Source of the DNA: Streptomyces sp. 1222.5
GTDB taxonomy: Bacteria > Actinomycetota > Actinomycetes > Streptomycetales > Streptomycetaceae
Direction of reading: 5' to 3'
DNA length: 64,000 bases
NCBI RefSeq assembly: GCF_900105245.1
Contig: NZ_FNSZ01000001.1
Location: 7,500,001-7,564,000 of the forward strand
The notes under the pieces were generated by a model that was not told where the DNA came from, made no database searches, and worked only from the letters and a program-made list of their open reading frames with translations. Positions 41,412 to 49,585 of the stretch are shown here, one piece after another. The translations under genes and the position numbers were made by a program. How positions within the stretch are numbered: the stretch's first letter is position 1; each line of letters begins with the position of its first letter.

Positions 41412-42398
41412 ATGACTGCACGGCAGGCCGGGTCCCCGACGGCGGACGGAGCGCCGCCCGAACTCCAGGAGCGGTTCGAGGACACGATCGCCCGCGACCA
41501 GCGGATCGAGCCCCGGGACTGGATGCCGGACGGCTACCGCAAGACGCTGGTCCGGCAGGTGGCGCAGCACGCCCACTCGGAGATCATCGGCATGCAGCCC
41601 GAGGGCGAGTGGATCACCCGTGCGCCGTCCCTGCGCCGCAAGGCGATCCTGTTCGCCAAGGTCCAGGACGAGGCCGGCCACGGGCTGTACCTGTACTCGG
41701 CGGCCGAGACCCTCGGTGTCGACCGCGCCGACCTGACCGAGCGGCTGCTCGAAGGCCGTCAGAAGTACTCCTCGATCTTCAACTACCCGACCCGCACCTT
41801 CGCCGACGTCGGCGTCATCGGCTGGTTCGTCGACGGCGCCGCCATCTGCAACCAGGTGCCGCTGTGCCGCAGCTCCTACGGGCCCTACGCCCGCGCGATG
41901 GTCCGCATCTGCAAGGAGGAGTCCTTCCACCAGCGGCAGGGCTTCGAACTGCTGATGACGATGATGCGCGGCACCGACGCCCAGCGCGAGATGGTCCAGG
42001 ACGCCGTGGACCGCTGGTGGTGGCCGTCCCTGATGATGTTCGGCCCGCCCGACGACGACTCGCCCAACTCGGCGCGGTCCATGGCCTGGAAGATCAAGCG
42101 GCACAGCAACGACGAGCTGCGCCAGCGGTTCGTGGACATGACCGTGCCGCAGGCCGAGAAGCTCGGCGTGACCCTGCCCGACCCGGAACTGCGCTGGAAC
42201 GAGGACCGCGGCCGGTACGACTTCGGCACCCCCGACTGGTCCGAACTCAAGCGGGTGATCACGGGCGACGGGCCGTGCAACGAGGAGCGGATGGCGCGGC
42301 GCCGGGCCGCGCACGAGGAGGGTGCCTGGGTGCGCGAGGCGGCAGCCGCGCACGCCGCCAAGCAGGCCGCCAGGACGCAGAACGGAGCAGTGGCATGA
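41412..42398 (+). CDS. paaA: 1,2-phenylacetyl-CoA epoxidase, catalytic subunit A
   Basis: A 328-residue four-helix-bundle di-iron protein. Two E-x-x-H motifs supply the iron ligands: DEAGH in [11 protein letters not shown] and EESFH in [13 protein letters not shown]. The complex PaaABCE inserts one oxygen atom of O2 into the ring of phenylacetyl-CoA, using electrons from PaaE. The protein ends with Ala-rich residues. The ATG at 41412 lies after the operator; longer frames upstream would read through the operator. GGTAGGG lies close to the start. It heads a five-gene coupled operon paaABCDE, and its TGA overlaps the paaB ATG. Confidence 0.95.
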   Translation: MTARQAGSPTADGAPPELQERFEDTIARDQRIEPRDWMPDGYRKTLVRQVAQHAHSEIIGMQPEGEWITRAPSLRRKAILFAKVQDEAGHGLYLYSAAETLGVDRADLTERLLEGRQKYSSIFNYPTRTFADVGVIGWFVDGAAICNQVPLCRSSYGPYARAMVRICKEESFHQRQGFELLMTMMRGTDAQREMVQDAVDRWWWPSLMMFGPPDDDSPNSARSMAWKIKRHSNDELRQRFVDMTVPQAEKLGVTLPDPELRWNEDRGRYDFGTPDWSELKRVITGDGPCNEERMARRRAAHEEGAWVREAAAAHAAKQAARTQNGAVA

Positions 42399-42697
42399 GC
42401 GACACGCAGGCGAAGAAGGACGGGTGGCCGCTGTACGAGGTCTTCGTACGGGGCAAGCGGGGACTCAACCACGTCCACGTCGGCTCCCTGCACGCGGCCG
42501 ACGACCGCATGGCTCTCACCCACGCCCGCGACCTGTACACCCGGCGCAACGAAGGCGTGAGCATCTGGGTGGTGCGCTCCGAGCACATCACGGCCTCCAC
42601 CCGCGACGAGAAGGACCCCTTCTTCGACCCGAGCGCCGACAAGGTCTACCGGCACCCCACCTTCTACGACATCCCCGACGACGTCCCGCACATCTAG
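42395..42697 (+). CDS. paaB: 1,2-phenylacetyl-CoA epoxidase, subunit B
   Basis: A 100-residue small subunit of the epoxidase. [26 protein letters not shown] and the acidic [25 protein letters not shown] are the family signatures. It has no catalytic motif of its own and helps assemble PaaABC; it is the usual length of the family. It overlaps paaA by four bases and precedes paaC by nine bases. Confidence 0.95.
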   Translation: MSDTQAKKDGWPLYEVFVRGKRGLNHVHVGSLHAADDRMALTHARDLYTRRNEGVSIWVVRSEHITASTRDEKDPFFDPSADKVYRHPTFYDIPDDVPHI

Positions 42698-42706
42698 GAG
42701 CAGGTC

Positions 42707-43540
42707 ATGAGCGACGATCACGTCTACCTGTCCCTGGCCGAGGGACACGAGGACAGCGACGCCCGCTGGGCCTTCGGCACGGGGTTCGAGGACCCGCTGT
42801 ACGGCGTGAGCACGGACGTCCCCGAGGGCGTCGACCGGGCCGAACTGGCCGCGTGCTGCCTCGCTCTCGGCGACGACGCGCTCGTCACCGCCCAGCGGCT
42901 CGCCGAGTGGACCACCCGGGCCCCGGAGCTGGAGGAGGAGGTCGCCCTCGCCAACATCGGGCTCGACCTCCTCGGCCAGGCCCGGCTGCTGTACGCCCGC
43001 TGCGGCCAGGTCGACGGCACCGGCCGGAGCGAGGACGCCTACGCCTACTTCCGCGACGCGGACGACTTCCGCAACGTGGCCCTGGCCGAACTGCCCAACG
43101 GCGACTTCGCGTTCTCCATGGCCCGGCTGCTGGTCCTCGCCACCTCGCGGCTGGCCCGCTTCGAGCGCCTCGCCGGCTCCGCCGACCCGGTGCTCGCCGC
43201 CATCGCCGCCAAGGGTGTGAAGGAGCTGACGTACCACCGGCAGTACGCGGCCGAGTGGGTCGTCCGGCTCGGCGACGGCACCGCGGAGTCGCACCGGCGC
43301 ATGCAGGCCGGACTCGACGCGGTGGCGCCGTACCTGCGCGAGGTGTTCGCGGCCCACGACGCCGAGGAGAGCGTCCTCGGCGTGCTGCACCAGGTCATCG
43401 AGGCCGCCACGCTGTCCCTGCCGGAGGTGCCGGAGGCGGCGGCCGGTTCCGGGCGCGACGGCGAGCACACCGCGCACCTCGCCCCGCTGCTGACGGAACT
43501 GCAGAGCGTGGCCCGCGCGCACCCGGAGGCGACATGGTGA
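42707..43540 (+). CDS. paaC: 1,2-phenylacetyl-CoA epoxidase, structural subunit C
   Basis: A 277-residue ferritin-like helical subunit that pairs with PaaA. ALANIGLDLLGQARLLYARCGQV and KELTYHRQYAAEWVVRLGDGT are family segments. As in other PaaC proteins, part of the iron-ligand pattern is lost, so it is structural and holds the substrate-binding PaaA. GGAGCAGG precedes the ATG. It ends in a frame overlapping the paaD start. Confidence 0.94.
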   Translation: MSDDHVYLSLAEGHEDSDARWAFGTGFEDPLYGVSTDVPEGVDRAELAACCLALGDDALVTAQRLAEWTTRAPELEEEVALANIGLDLLGQARLLYARCGQVDGTGRSEDAYAYFRDADDFRNVALAELPNGDFAFSMARLLVLATSRLARFERLAGSADPVLAAIAAKGVKELTYHRQYAAEWVVRLGDGTAESHRRMQAGLDAVAPYLREVFAAHDAEESVLGVLHQVIEAATLSLPEVPEAAAGSGRDGEHTAHLAPLLTELQSVARAHPEATW

Positions 43541-44049
43541 CCGTCCTCACCGACGTCCGGCGCGCCCGGCACATCGCCGAGCAGGTGCCCGACCCCGAGC
43601 TGCCCATGCTCACCCTCGCCGACCTCGGCGTGCTGCGTGAGGTGCGGGTGACGCCCGAGGGCACGGTCGTCGCCGACCTCACCCCCACCTACTCCGGCTG
43701 CCCCGCCATGTCCGAGATGCGGGCCGAGGTGTCCGCGCGGCTGAAGGGCGCCGGATACGAGCGCGTGGAGGTGCGCACGGTCCTGGACCCGCCGTGGACC
43801 ACCGACTGGATCACCTCCGAGGGCCGCCGCAAGCTCGCCGAGCACGGCATCGCCCCGCCCGGGCCGGCGCCCCGCCCGGCGGCGGGCCCCGTGCCGCTGG
43901 TGCTGTCGGCCACCCGCAAGGCGGTGACCTGCCCGCGCTGCGGCGCCACGGACACGGAGGAGACCTCCCGGTTCGGCGCCACCTCCTGCAAGGCGCTGTG
44001 GCGCTGCCGCGCCTGCCGCGAACCGTTCGAGTACGTCAAGGAGATCTGA
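43534..44049 (+). CDS. paaD: Phenylacetate catabolism protein D (iron-sulfur maturation-like)
   Basis: A 171-residue protein with an N-terminal MIP18/DUF59 domain (about residues 15-100; DPELPMLTLADLGVLREV, PTYSGCPAM) and a C-terminal four-cysteine zinc or iron motif (CPRCGATDTEE, then SCKALWRCRACREPF). PaaD is needed for epoxidase activity and probably helps to load or repair a metal cluster. It could start at ATG 43534 or GTG 43537; GGAGG stands four or seven bases before these, and the latter would overlap paaC by four bases. Confidence 0.92.
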   Translation: MVTVLTDVRRARHIAEQVPDPELPMLTLADLGVLREVRVTPEGTVVADLTPTYSGCPAMSEMRAEVSARLKGAGYERVEVRTVLDPPWTTDWITSEGRRKLAEHGIAPPGPAPRPAAGPVPLVLSATRKAVTCPRCGATDTEETSRFGATSCKALWRCRACREPFEYVKEI

Positions 44050-45167
44050 TGGAGGACCTGTTGGCCCCCGCCGACGCGGCCCCCGCCCCGGTGCGGCGCA
44101 CCCGTCGCCGCCCGGCGTTCCACACCTTGCGGGTCGCGGCGATCGAGCGGCTGTGCGAGGACGCGGTCGCGGTGAGCTTCGACATCCCCGACGAGCTGGC
44201 GCAGGAGTTCGCCTTCGAGCCCGGCCAGTCGCTCACCCTGCGCCGCGAGGTCGAGGGGCGCGACGAGCGGCGCTCGTACTCGATCTGCTCCGCGGCCGGT
44301 TCCCGGCCCCGGATCGGCGTCCGGGTGGTCCCCGGCGGCCTGTTCTCCTCCTGGCTGGTGAACGAGGTCGAGCCCGGTGACACCGTCGAGGTGATGGGCC
44401 CGGTCGGTGCCTTCACCCCCGACCTCACCACCCCCGGACACCACGTGCTCGTCGCGGCCGGCTCGGGCATCACGCCCATGGTCTCCATCGCCGAGTCGGT
44501 CCTCGCCGCCGACGAGTCCTCCCGGGTCACCCTGTTCTACGGCAACCGCCGCACCGGCTCGGTGATGTTCGCCGACGAGCTCGCCGACCTGAAGGACCTC
44601 CACCCGGCCCGGTTCCAGCTCGCCCACGTGCTGTCCCGCGAGCCGCGCGAGGCCGAACTGCTCACCGGCCGGCTGGACGCCGAGCGGCTGGCCGCCCTCA
44701 TCGACGGCCTGGTCGACGTCTCCGAGGCGGACCACTGGTGGCTGTGCGGCCCCCACGGCATGGTCCTCGACGCCCAGCGGGTCCTGGCCGAGCTGGGCGT
44801 GCCGGACGACCGGATCCACCAGGAGCTCTTCTTCGCCGGGGACGAGCCGGTGGTGACGGCCCGCCACGAGGAGCCCCGCGCGGACGGCCCGGTCAGCCAG
44901 GTCACCGTCGTCCTGGACGGCCGCTCCACCACCTCCGCGCTCTCCCGCGAGTCCACCATCCTCGACGCCGCGGCCCGGGTCCGCCCCGACCTGCCCTTCG
45001 CCTGCAAGGGCGGCGTCTGCGGCACCTGCCGCGCCCACATCGCCGACGGCAAGGCGGACATGCGCCGCAACTACGCGCTGGAACCGGCCGAGGTGGACGC
45101 CGGATACGTCCTGACCTGCCAGACCTACCCGGTCTCCGAGACCCTGACCGTCGACTACGACAGCTGA
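44049..45167 (+). CDS. paaE: Phenylacetyl-CoA epoxidase reductase subunit
   Basis: A 372-residue electron-transfer protein. The FAD domain has RSYSICS, the NAD(P)H domain has AAGSGITPMVSI and CGPHGMV, and the C-terminal plant-type [2Fe-2S] domain has FACKGGVCGTCRAHI and a last Cys in YVLTCQTYP, completing four cluster ligands. It passes electrons from NADPH to PaaA. Its start overlaps the paaD stop by one base (TGATG), so the five genes are coupled. It ends the cluster; a weak hairpin follows. Confidence 0.95.
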   Translation: MEDLLAPADAAPAPVRRTRRRPAFHTLRVAAIERLCEDAVAVSFDIPDELAQEFAFEPGQSLTLRREVEGRDERRSYSICSAAGSRPRIGVRVVPGGLFSSWLVNEVEPGDTVEVMGPVGAFTPDLTTPGHHVLVAAGSGITPMVSIAESVLAADESSRVTLFYGNRRTGSVMFADELADLKDLHPARFQLAHVLSREPREAELLTGRLDAERLAALIDGLVDVSEADHWWLCGPHGMVLDAQRVLAELGVPDDRIHQELFFAGDEPVVTARHEEPRADGPVSQVTVVLDGRSTTSALSRESTILDAAARVRPDLPFACKGGVCGTCRAHIADGKADMRRNYALEPAEVDAGYVLTCQTYPVSETLTVDYDS

Positions 45168-45202
45168 AGGGCGGGGAGTCCGGGAGCGACGGCGCCCGTC
45201 AG
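45164..45202. terminator. Hairpin spanning both convergent stops after paaE
   Basis: CTGAAGGGCG and CGCCCGTCAG pair over ten bases with one mismatch and a 19-base loop, overlapping both stop codons. It is weaker than the other hairpins. Confidence 0.4.
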
Positions 45203-46332
45203 TCCTCCCACGGCCGCCAGTCGTCGGCCTCGTCGTCCCTCCGCCACAGGCTGATGTCGCGGTCGCGCAGCGCCGTGCGTAGTTCGGGCGGTGTCAGCCA
45301 GGATCGGAGCGGGACGAGGCCGGCGGTGTGCAGCCGGCCCGTCAGCAGGTGCTCGACGGCGATACCGGCGAGCAGCGAGGGGATGCGGCCGCCGTCCTGC
45401 CGGGCCGTCATCCCCATCCGCCGGGTGACCGCACGCCCGTCCCGCCACCCGCTCACGGAGACCGTGAAGCCGCCCGCCTCGTCGCCGACCCGGCCGACGA
45501 GCCACGACAGCGCGCGCACCAGCGGGGTCCAGCGCCGGGCGGCGCGGGGCCGCCCGGTGCGCGCCCGCACCGCGGCGAAGAGCCCCAACGCCCGGTTGAC
45601 GGCGGTGAATTCGGTGCCGGCCTTGAAGGCGATCGTACGGGCACCGTACAGCCCGGCCAGGACGTCCAGGTCCGCCATCTCGTACACCTGGTGGACCAGG
45701 CGGCGGCCGACCGGCGGCGGGAACAGCGTCCACTCGGGTTCCGACCAGCCGTGCACCACCGTGGGCACGCCCCCGCGGGGAGCGGTGAAGGGGAGTCCCG
45801 CGCCGTGCATCATCGCCTCGAACATCGCCGGCCCCCGGTGCCGGCGGGTGTCGGGGGCGGCACAGCACAGGACACCGTCGACGCGGTCCATGCCCCGGGC
45901 GAGGTCGTCGACGATCAGTGCCTGCAGGCCCGGTACGACGGACGCCCCGGTCAGGACGGGAGCCGTCGCCGGACCGGCAGCCGTGGCGGCCGCGCGCAGG
46001 AAGCCGCGGTCCTCACTGATGTCGACGTAGGGGACGCCCGCGGCCACCGCCGCGCGCAGCGGCCCGAGCGGATGGGTGCCGGGGCCGTCGAGGGCCTGGA
46101 ACGGCCCCGCGCAGTGCACCACCGCGGCCGCGTCCCCCAGGAGGCCGGCCAGCCGCTCGGGCGCGTCGCGGTCCCCGGCGACCCAGTGGACCCGCTGGGA
46201 GGGGAAGGGAGGCCGCGGCGGTGTGCGGGAGACGACGGTGACGCGGACGTCGGGCCTGCGCAGCAAGTCGGCGACGACGTAACGGCCGTAGAAGCCGCTG
46301 CCCCCGACCACCACGATGTTCGATTCCCCCAT
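45199..46332 (-). CDS. Saccharopine dehydrogenase-like NAD(P)-binding protein
   Basis: A 377-residue protein. Residues 1-120 form a Rossmann domain (NIVVVGGSGFYGRYVVADLLRR; AAVVHCAGPFQ; GVPYVDISEDRGFL), the pattern of saccharopine dehydrogenase NADP-binding proteins that often act on unknown substrates. The C-terminal half (WSEPEWTLFPPPVGRRLVHQ; GMTARQDGGRIPSLLA) is less conserved. The catalytic role is unknown. ATG 46332 has TAGCAT seven bases upstream and no ribosome site, so leaderless. Divergent from the small membrane protein with 40 bp between starts. Confidence 0.78.
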   Translation of the reverse strand: MGESNIVVVGGSGFYGRYVVADLLRRPDVRVTVVSRTPPRPPFPSQRVHWVAGDRDAPERLAGLLGDAAAVVHCAGPFQALDGPGTHPLGPLRAAVAAGVPYVDISEDRGFLRAAATAAGPATAPVLTGASVVPGLQALIVDDLARGMDRVDGVLCCAAPDTRRHRGPAMFEAMMHGAGLPFTAPRGGVPTVVHGWSEPEWTLFPPPVGRRLVHQVYEMADLDVLAGLYGARTIAFKAGTEFTAVNRALGLFAAVRARTGRPRAARRWTPLVRALSWLVGRVGDEAGGFTVSVSGWRDGRAVTRRMGMTARQDGGRIPSLLAGIAVEHLLTGRLHTAGLVPLRSWLTPPELRTALRDRDISLWRRDDEADDWRPWED

Positions 46333-46339
46333 GCGGCGG

Positions 46340-46366
46340 ATGCTATCGGCGCGTGGACACGACAAT
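46340..46366. promoter_or_regulatory. Compact divergent leaderless promoters
   Basis: TAGCAT on the minus strand (46340-46345) serves the gene starting at 46332. GACAAT on the plus strand (46361-46366) lies six bases before GTG 46373. Only 40 bp separate the two start codons, so the -35 zones must overlap or compete. Confidence 0.45.
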
Positions 46367-46372
46367 AAGGCC

Positions 46373-46816
46373 GTGTTCACCTCATGTGAGACTTCTCCCG
46401 TTCCCCGCGAACGGCTGCACCGGCGGGTCTTCGCCGTGGCCGGCGTCTACAACGTCCTGTGGGGCTGCTACGCGGTCGTCGACCCGCAATGGGTGTTCCG
46501 CGTCGCCGGGATGACCCCGCAGAACCACCCGCAGATCTTCGTGACCCTCGGCATGGTGCTCGGCCTGTACGGGCTGCTCTACCTGGACGTGGCCCTGCGG
46601 CCAGCCGAAGGCCTCACCGTCGCCGCGGTCGGCCTGGCCGGCAAGGTCCTGGGGCCGCTCGGCTGGCTGTGGCTGTACCTCACCGGCCAGTGGCCCCTCG
46701 CCTCCGGACTCCTCCTCGTCACCAACGACCTGATCTGGTGGCTCCCCTTCACGCTGTACCTTCACGACTGCCTGCCGGGGTGGCGGGCCAGGTACCTGAC
46801 CTCGAGGCGGGGGTAG
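46373..46816 (+). CDS. Four-TM small membrane protein
   Basis: A 147-residue integral membrane protein with four predicted helices (about residues 20-35, 50-68, 78-100 and 105-125). Motifs include YNVLWGCYAVVDPQWVFR and LGWLWLYLTGQWP. I do not recognise a family with known function. GTG 46373 is supported by the leaderless-type -10 GACAAT; an earlier in-frame ATG at 46316 lies inside the divergent gene. It is followed by the zinc-ribbon membrane gene after 36 bp. Confidence 0.65.
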   Translation: MFTSCETSPVPRERLHRRVFAVAGVYNVLWGCYAVVDPQWVFRVAGMTPQNHPQIFVTLGMVLGLYGLLYLDVALRPAEGLTVAAVGLAGKVLGPLGWLWLYLTGQWPLASGLLLVTNDLIWWLPFTLYLHDCLPGWRARYLTSRRG

Positions 46817-46852
46817 TACCCGGGAGTCGGGGGAGCGAAGGGGGGCGGAGCC

Positions 46853-47356
46853 ATGGCCGCACAGGTGTCGGGGACCTTCGAGTACCGGATCACGCACATC
46901 GTCGGCAAGGAGGCGCCGAACCGGGGGACCCGGACGGTCGCCGTCACCAATGCCGACGTCAGCCGGATCCGGCGGTCGGACGAGCGCGGCAGCGAACGCG
47001 CCGAGACGTGCGACCACTGTGGCGCGCGACTCCGGGTCGTCCTCCCGTCGTTCGCGGAGGTACGGCGCCGGCGGCGGCTGCACGCCGTGCTGTGGAAGGT
47101 GTGGGCCCTGCTGACCCTCGCCGGCCTCTACGCCTTCGTGCACGTGCTCCGCACCGCCGCCGGCACCGGGTACGGCCCCGGGATCGCCTTCGCCGTGACC
47201 GTGGCCGCGACCCTCTTCTTCGCCTACCGCACACTGGTCAGCGCACTGCTCTCGCGCAGCGACGGGGGGCCGGGCATCGCTCGCGTCGACGGCCGGGACC
47301 GCACGGGCGTGCGGCACGGCTGGACCGTCGTGGTGGAGGCCGCCGAGGAGTCGTGA
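46853..47356 (+). CDS. Two-TM membrane protein with a single CxxC motif
   Basis: A 167-residue protein. An N-terminal soluble part of about 70 residues has CDHCGARL, one half of a zinc or redox site. Basic RRRRRLHAVLWK precedes two membrane helices (about residues 82-100 and 107-130). The function is unknown. AAGGGGGGCGGAG precedes the ATG. It converges on the kinase operon. Confidence 0.65.
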   Translation: MAAQVSGTFEYRITHIVGKEAPNRGTRTVAVTNADVSRIRRSDERGSERAETCDHCGARLRVVLPSFAEVRRRRRLHAVLWKVWALLTLAGLYAFVHVLRTAAGTGYGPGIAFAVTVAATLFFAYRTLVSALLSRSDGGPGIARVDGRDRTGVRHGWTVVVEAAEES

Positions 47357-47379
47357 CACGCGGGGGCCCGCCGCACGGA

Positions 47380-49575
47380 TCAGGCCGTGGCGGCCTCGTA
47401 CTGGCCGAGGAAGCGGAAGCGGCCGCCGGACGCCCGGAAGAGGTAGAGCGCCTTCGTGGTGTACCCGGTGCTCGACGACGTGTAGCGCAACCGTTTGGTG
47501 ATGCCCCGGTAGTCCGTCTCGCGCAGCCGTGCCACGAGTGCCCCCCGCTCCGCCCGGGCGGCCCCGAGCGTCGCCATCGCCCGGCCCACGAAGAGCATCG
47601 CGTCGTACGCCTCGGCGGAGTACCAGGGCGGGTCGGTCCCGAAGCGCTCGCGGTACGCGGCGACGAAGGACCTGGCGGCCGGCACACCGGACGGATCGAG
47701 GAAGGCGGCGGCGAAGACCCACCCTTCGGCGGCGTCACCGGCCGCCTGCAGGAAGGCCGGATCCAGGGCGCGTTGGGTGGCCAGCCGCGCACCGGACCAG
47801 CCGGCCGCGCGCAGCGCATGCGCCAGTCGCGCCGCGCGGGCGGGTCCGCCGGCGAACAGCACGGCGTCCGCGTGCGCGTCCGTCACCGACTCGGCGAGGG
47901 CACGGAAGGCCCCGGCCCCGTCCGCCCGGGCGGCGAGGGTGCGCCGGATCGTGGTGCGCCGTGCCGAGCCGACCGCCTCGGCGACGGCCGCGCAGATCCC
48001 CCAGCTGAAATCGCCCTCGGCCGCGTCGTCGATCAGCACGGTCCGCCGGGCCCGGACGGTGCGGACGAGGTGGGTCGCCAGGGGTGCGGCCAGGTTGCGA
48101 TCGGGGGGCCGGGTGGCCGCGTACGCGCGATAGCTGCCGGCCGCCTTCGCGCCGAGCTCGTCGAGCCCGACCGACACGGACACCAGGGGCAGCAGCGCCC
48201 GCTGGTACTGCGCGCACACGGCCTCGGCGCAGGCATCGGTGGTCGGCCCGATCACCGCGCGCACCCGGCCGTCGGCCGCGAGCCGCCGCGCCACCTGCCG
48301 CGCCCGGGACGGGCTGCCCGCGTCGTCGTGCACCTGGAGGGTGAGGCCGAAGCCGCGCCCGGGACGGGAGTTGAGGTGCTCGACGGCCAGCCGGACCCCG
48401 TTCTCCTGCGCCAGCCCGGCCGCCTTCCGGTCACCCGTCAGATCCCCCTGCAGGGCGACCGTCAGACGCGGAAGCGGCCTGCCGCCGCGCGGCGAGGCGC
48501 GGCCGGGGCGATCAGCCGTCCACCAGGCCGCCGTGGCTCCCGCGGCCACCACCCCGGCGGCCGGGCCCAGCACCAGGAAACGGCGTCGTGTGGTGCCCGT
48601 CGGCCGTCCCGCGGCCACCGGCAGCGTGTCGGCGCCCGCCGGAGCGCCGGACCCTTCTGTCGCCCCGGCCGTCACCTGGGTCGCCTCGACGGCGGGCAGC
48701 GCGAGGACGGCGGCGGAACGCCGCGCGATCAGCCGGGTGACCGAGTCCGGGAGCCAGTTCCCGGCCCCGCTCCCGGCCTCCAGCGCCGCACGCACCTCGG
48801 ACACGGCGGGGCGCGCGGCGGGCTCCTTCGCCAGACAGCCCCGCAGCAGCGGCACCAGCGACGCCGGCACGCCGTCCAGGTCCGGTTCGTCGTGGACGGT
48901 CCGTACCAGCACCTCGGCGGCCGAGCCCCGGCCGAAAGGGCGTTCGCCCGTCGCCGCGTACGCCAGCAGACAGCCGAACGAGAAGACGTCGCTCGCCGGT
49001 CCGATCTCCCGGCCCCGCCCCCGGGCCTGCTCGGGGGAGAGGAAGCCGGGGGAGCCGACCACCATCCCGGTGGCGGTGAGCGCGTTGTCCTCGGGCATCC
49101 GGGCGATACCGAAGTCGATCATCCGTGGGCCGTCGACGGCGAGCAGCACGTTGTCCGGCTTGACGTCCCGGTGCACCAGGCCCGCCCCGTGCACGGTGCC
49201 CAGCGCCTCGGCGAGCCGGTCGCCCAGGAACCGCACCGACGCCTCGGGGAGCGGTCCGCACTCCTCGACCGCCGCCGCCAGCGAGGGGCCCGGCACGAAC
49301 GCGGTGGCGAGCCACGGCGGCGAGGCGTCCGGCTCCGCGTCGAGCAGGGCTACGACCCAGGGGCTGACGACCCGGCCCGCGGTCTCCACCTCCCGCCGGA
49401 ACCGCGCCCGGAAACCCGGATCGTCCGCGTACGCGGCGCGGATGACCTTCACCGCGGCGAGCGAACCCGCACCCGACCGGGCCAGGTACACCACTCCCAT
49501 GCCGCCCGCGCCGAGCCGGCGCAGCAGCCGGTACCCCCCGATCCCCGCCGGGTCGGCTCCGCGCAACGGTTCCAT
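47380..49575 (-). CDS. Receptor-type Ser/Thr kinase with extracytoplasmic periplasmic-binding-protein domain (distal copy)
   Basis: A 731-residue membrane kinase. The kinase domain (about residues 14-270) has LGAGGMGVVY, AVKVI, HRDVKPDN and IDFGIA, so all catalytic residues are present. A linker leads to one membrane helix (about 335-355; LVLGPAAGVVAAGATAAWW). The outer part (about 370-731) is a leucine-binding-protein-like sensor: LQGDLTGDRKAAGLAQENGVRLAVEHLNS, VIGPTTDACAEAV and SAEAYDAMLFVGRAM. It should bind an extracellular small molecule and signal through phosphorylation; the ligand is unknown. It lies ten bases beyond the stop of the upstream, paralogous kinase gene. There is no good ribosome site, so it may rely on coupling. 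Confidence 0.88.
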   Translation of the reverse strand: MEPLRGADPAGIGGYRLLRRLGAGGMGVVYLARSGAGSLAAVKVIRAAYADDPGFRARFRREVETAGRVVSPWVVALLDAEPDASPPWLATAFVPGPSLAAAVEECGPLPEASVRFLGDRLAEALGTVHGAGLVHRDVKPDNVLLAVDGPRMIDFGIARMPEDNALTATGMVVGSPGFLSPEQARGRGREIGPASDVFSFGCLLAYAATGERPFGRGSAAEVLVRTVHDEPDLDGVPASLVPLLRGCLAKEPAARPAVSEVRAALEAGSGAGNWLPDSVTRLIARRSAAVLALPAVEATQVTAGATEGSGAPAGADTLPVAAGRPTGTTRRRFLVLGPAAGVVAAGATAAWWTADRPGRASPRGGRPLPRLTVALQGDLTGDRKAAGLAQENGVRLAVEHLNSRPGRGFGLTLQVHDDAGSPSRARQVARRLAADGRVRAVIGPTTDACAEAVCAQYQRALLPLVSVSVGLDELGAKAAGSYRAYAATRPPDRNLAAPLATHLVRTVRARRTVLIDDAAEGDFSWGICAAVAEAVGSARRTTIRRTLAARADGAGAFRALAESVTDAHADAVLFAGGPARAARLAHALRAAGWSGARLATQRALDPAFLQAAGDAAEGWVFAAAFLDPSGVPAARSFVAAYRERFGTDPPWYSAEAYDAMLFVGRAMATLGAARAERGALVARLRETDYRGITKRLRYTSSSTGYTTKALYLFRASGGRFRFLGQYEAATA

Positions 49576-49585
49576 CAGCGGGCTC

